Of a stretch of 64,000 bases of DNA, positions 63,221-64,000 are shown piece after piece (position 1 is the first letter of the stretch; every line of letters starts with the position of its first letter). The stretch spans positions 731,514-795,513 of the forward strand of contig VWZF01005807.1 of NCBI GenBank assembly GCA_013396755.1, in the 5' to 3' direction. The notes under the pieces were generated by a model, which worked only from the letters and a program-made list of their open reading frames with translations, was not told the DNA's origin and made no database searches. Position numbers and translations under genes: made by a program. The DNA is from Sclerurus mexicanus. Its lineage: Eukaryota > Chordata > Aves > Passeriformes > Furnariidae.

Positions 63221-64000
63221 CAAAATGCTGATATACTCTGAAGGAAGGATTCCTCTACCTGAGATTTAGCCAATGTAGTGAAGTAGGCACATCTTATGTG
63301 TGATTCATCTGATCTATGTTACATGAGGTTCCTAGATAAAAATGTATGTAAAATTTACTTGTTGCCACATCAGTTGTCTTTCTGAACCAACAGCTTTTCT
63401 GAAAACAAGAGATTTTGCAACTTTACCACTTAAACAGCTTTTTTAATCCAGACATTAAACTGTGCAGTGGAGACCTGGACTGAGTCTCTCATAGTGGTCT
63501 TCACATACGTTTACCCTAAAACTCTTCAGAAATGAGTTTGCAGATTTAATGCTTTCAGTCATTTGCAAGTAAGCCTGCAGGAAAATACAGTTTATGCTTG
63601 TGCATTTCTAGAATGCCTATATTGAGTGGTCCTGTATTAAGAGTTGTGAATGTGTAATACCCATCTGAAGACACTTCTTTCTCAGAAAATCAATAGCAAG
63701 TAAAAAAAATGCACCATTTCTTAGCTCAAACTAACTCCTCCCCACTGTACTACTGTTACTGTATCATGAGCAATAGATCAGAACCTCCTGACTTTGGACA
63801 TTAGGTTCTGCTTGAGATTTTCTTACAGAATCAAATCCTGTTTGGATTTTTGTATCAACCACCAGTTTTGGCAAATTCAAAATCTCTAGTATCAAATTTC
63901 TCAGAAATAGATTTTGTTGGTGAATTTCGTACTTATTCTGTTGAAATGTAACTGCTCAAACACATATTCTGAAGCCAGGTATTTTAAGAGTCATGTTTTT

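Larger units (their letters stand above)
58926..64000. other. AT-rich unique sequence, no gene recognised
   Basis: No gene or recognisable transposon. It contains a G-quadruplex motif (59006-59034), a single undetermined base at 59788, a G/T tract near 60420-60447, a poly-G run (61957-61968) and a purine-rich stretch (62990-63220). The largest frame (115 codons, minus strand, 62876-63223) is the complement of the purine-rich stretch and unlikely to be real. Confidence 0.6.

Noticed and set aside
1..64000. CRISPR arrays, operons, prophage or plasmid features
   Set aside because: Base composition, CR1, LTR and SINE content and microsatellites are those of a bird nuclear genome. No spaced direct-repeat array was seen.

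Overview
The window looks like a 64 kb piece of a bird macrochromosome, intergenic or deep-intronic. It is AT-rich (about 35% GC by eye). Every open frame is short (at most about 200 codons) and none resembles a known protein. Recognisable content is mostly transposable-element debris: at least eight CR1 LINE tails in both orientations, two copies of one avian endogenous-retrovirus-type LTR in opposite orientation, one tRNA-Ile-headed SINE with a CR1 tail (TguSINE1 type), and a few much older relics. The SINE is the best taxonomic marker. As I recall the literature, TguSINE1-type elements arose in passerines after the New Zealand wrens split off, so the host is probably a passerine. I found no protein-coding gene, functional RNA gene, CRISPR array or bacterial-style operon.

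Layout. 1-9.6 kb: unique AT-rich DNA with one exon-like open segment behind a good splice acceptor (4395). 9.67-10.54 kb: a GC-rich island with TATA-like boxes and flanking direct repeats, unassigned and possibly a solo LTR. 10.6-16.5 kb: unique AT-rich. 16.5 kb: CR1 tail. 18.33-18.71 kb: inverted-repeat-bounded segment, possibly an old DNA-transposon relic. 21.4 and 22.4 kb: short tandem duplications. 24.4-25.1 kb: the longest CR1 fragment. 27.4-28.2 kb: LTR copy 1 (+), then a purine-rich stretch and a CR1 stub. 30.5-30.7 kb: CpG-bearing unique segment. 32.8 kb: compound microsatellite, then a CR1 stub. 35.3 kb: CR1 (-). 36.8 kb: possible amniote-wide repeat relic. 37.2-38.0 kb: LTR copy 2 (-) with a CR1 nested inside it. 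40.35-40.74 kb: LTR-like GC-rich segment. 43.0 kb: CR1. 44.4-44.7 kb: CpG/CTCF-like cluster beside a polypyrimidine tract with quadruplex potential. 46.48 kb: assembly gap inside poly-C. 47.5 kb: MIR relic. 50.5 kb: SINE. 53.1 kb: CR1 (-). 56.6 kb: TA/TG microsatellite. 58.6-58.9 kb: candidate conserved noncoding element. 59.0 kb: G-quadruplex motif. 62.99-63.2 kb: purine-rich stretch.

There is no gene system here. The elements are independent insertions whose nesting gives a partial relative chronology. Family assignments come from remembered consensus sequences, not a database search, so boundaries are approximate. No previously undescribed system could be supported. The best leads are the unassigned GC-rich island, the CpG-bearing unique segments and the two possible ancient repeat relics.
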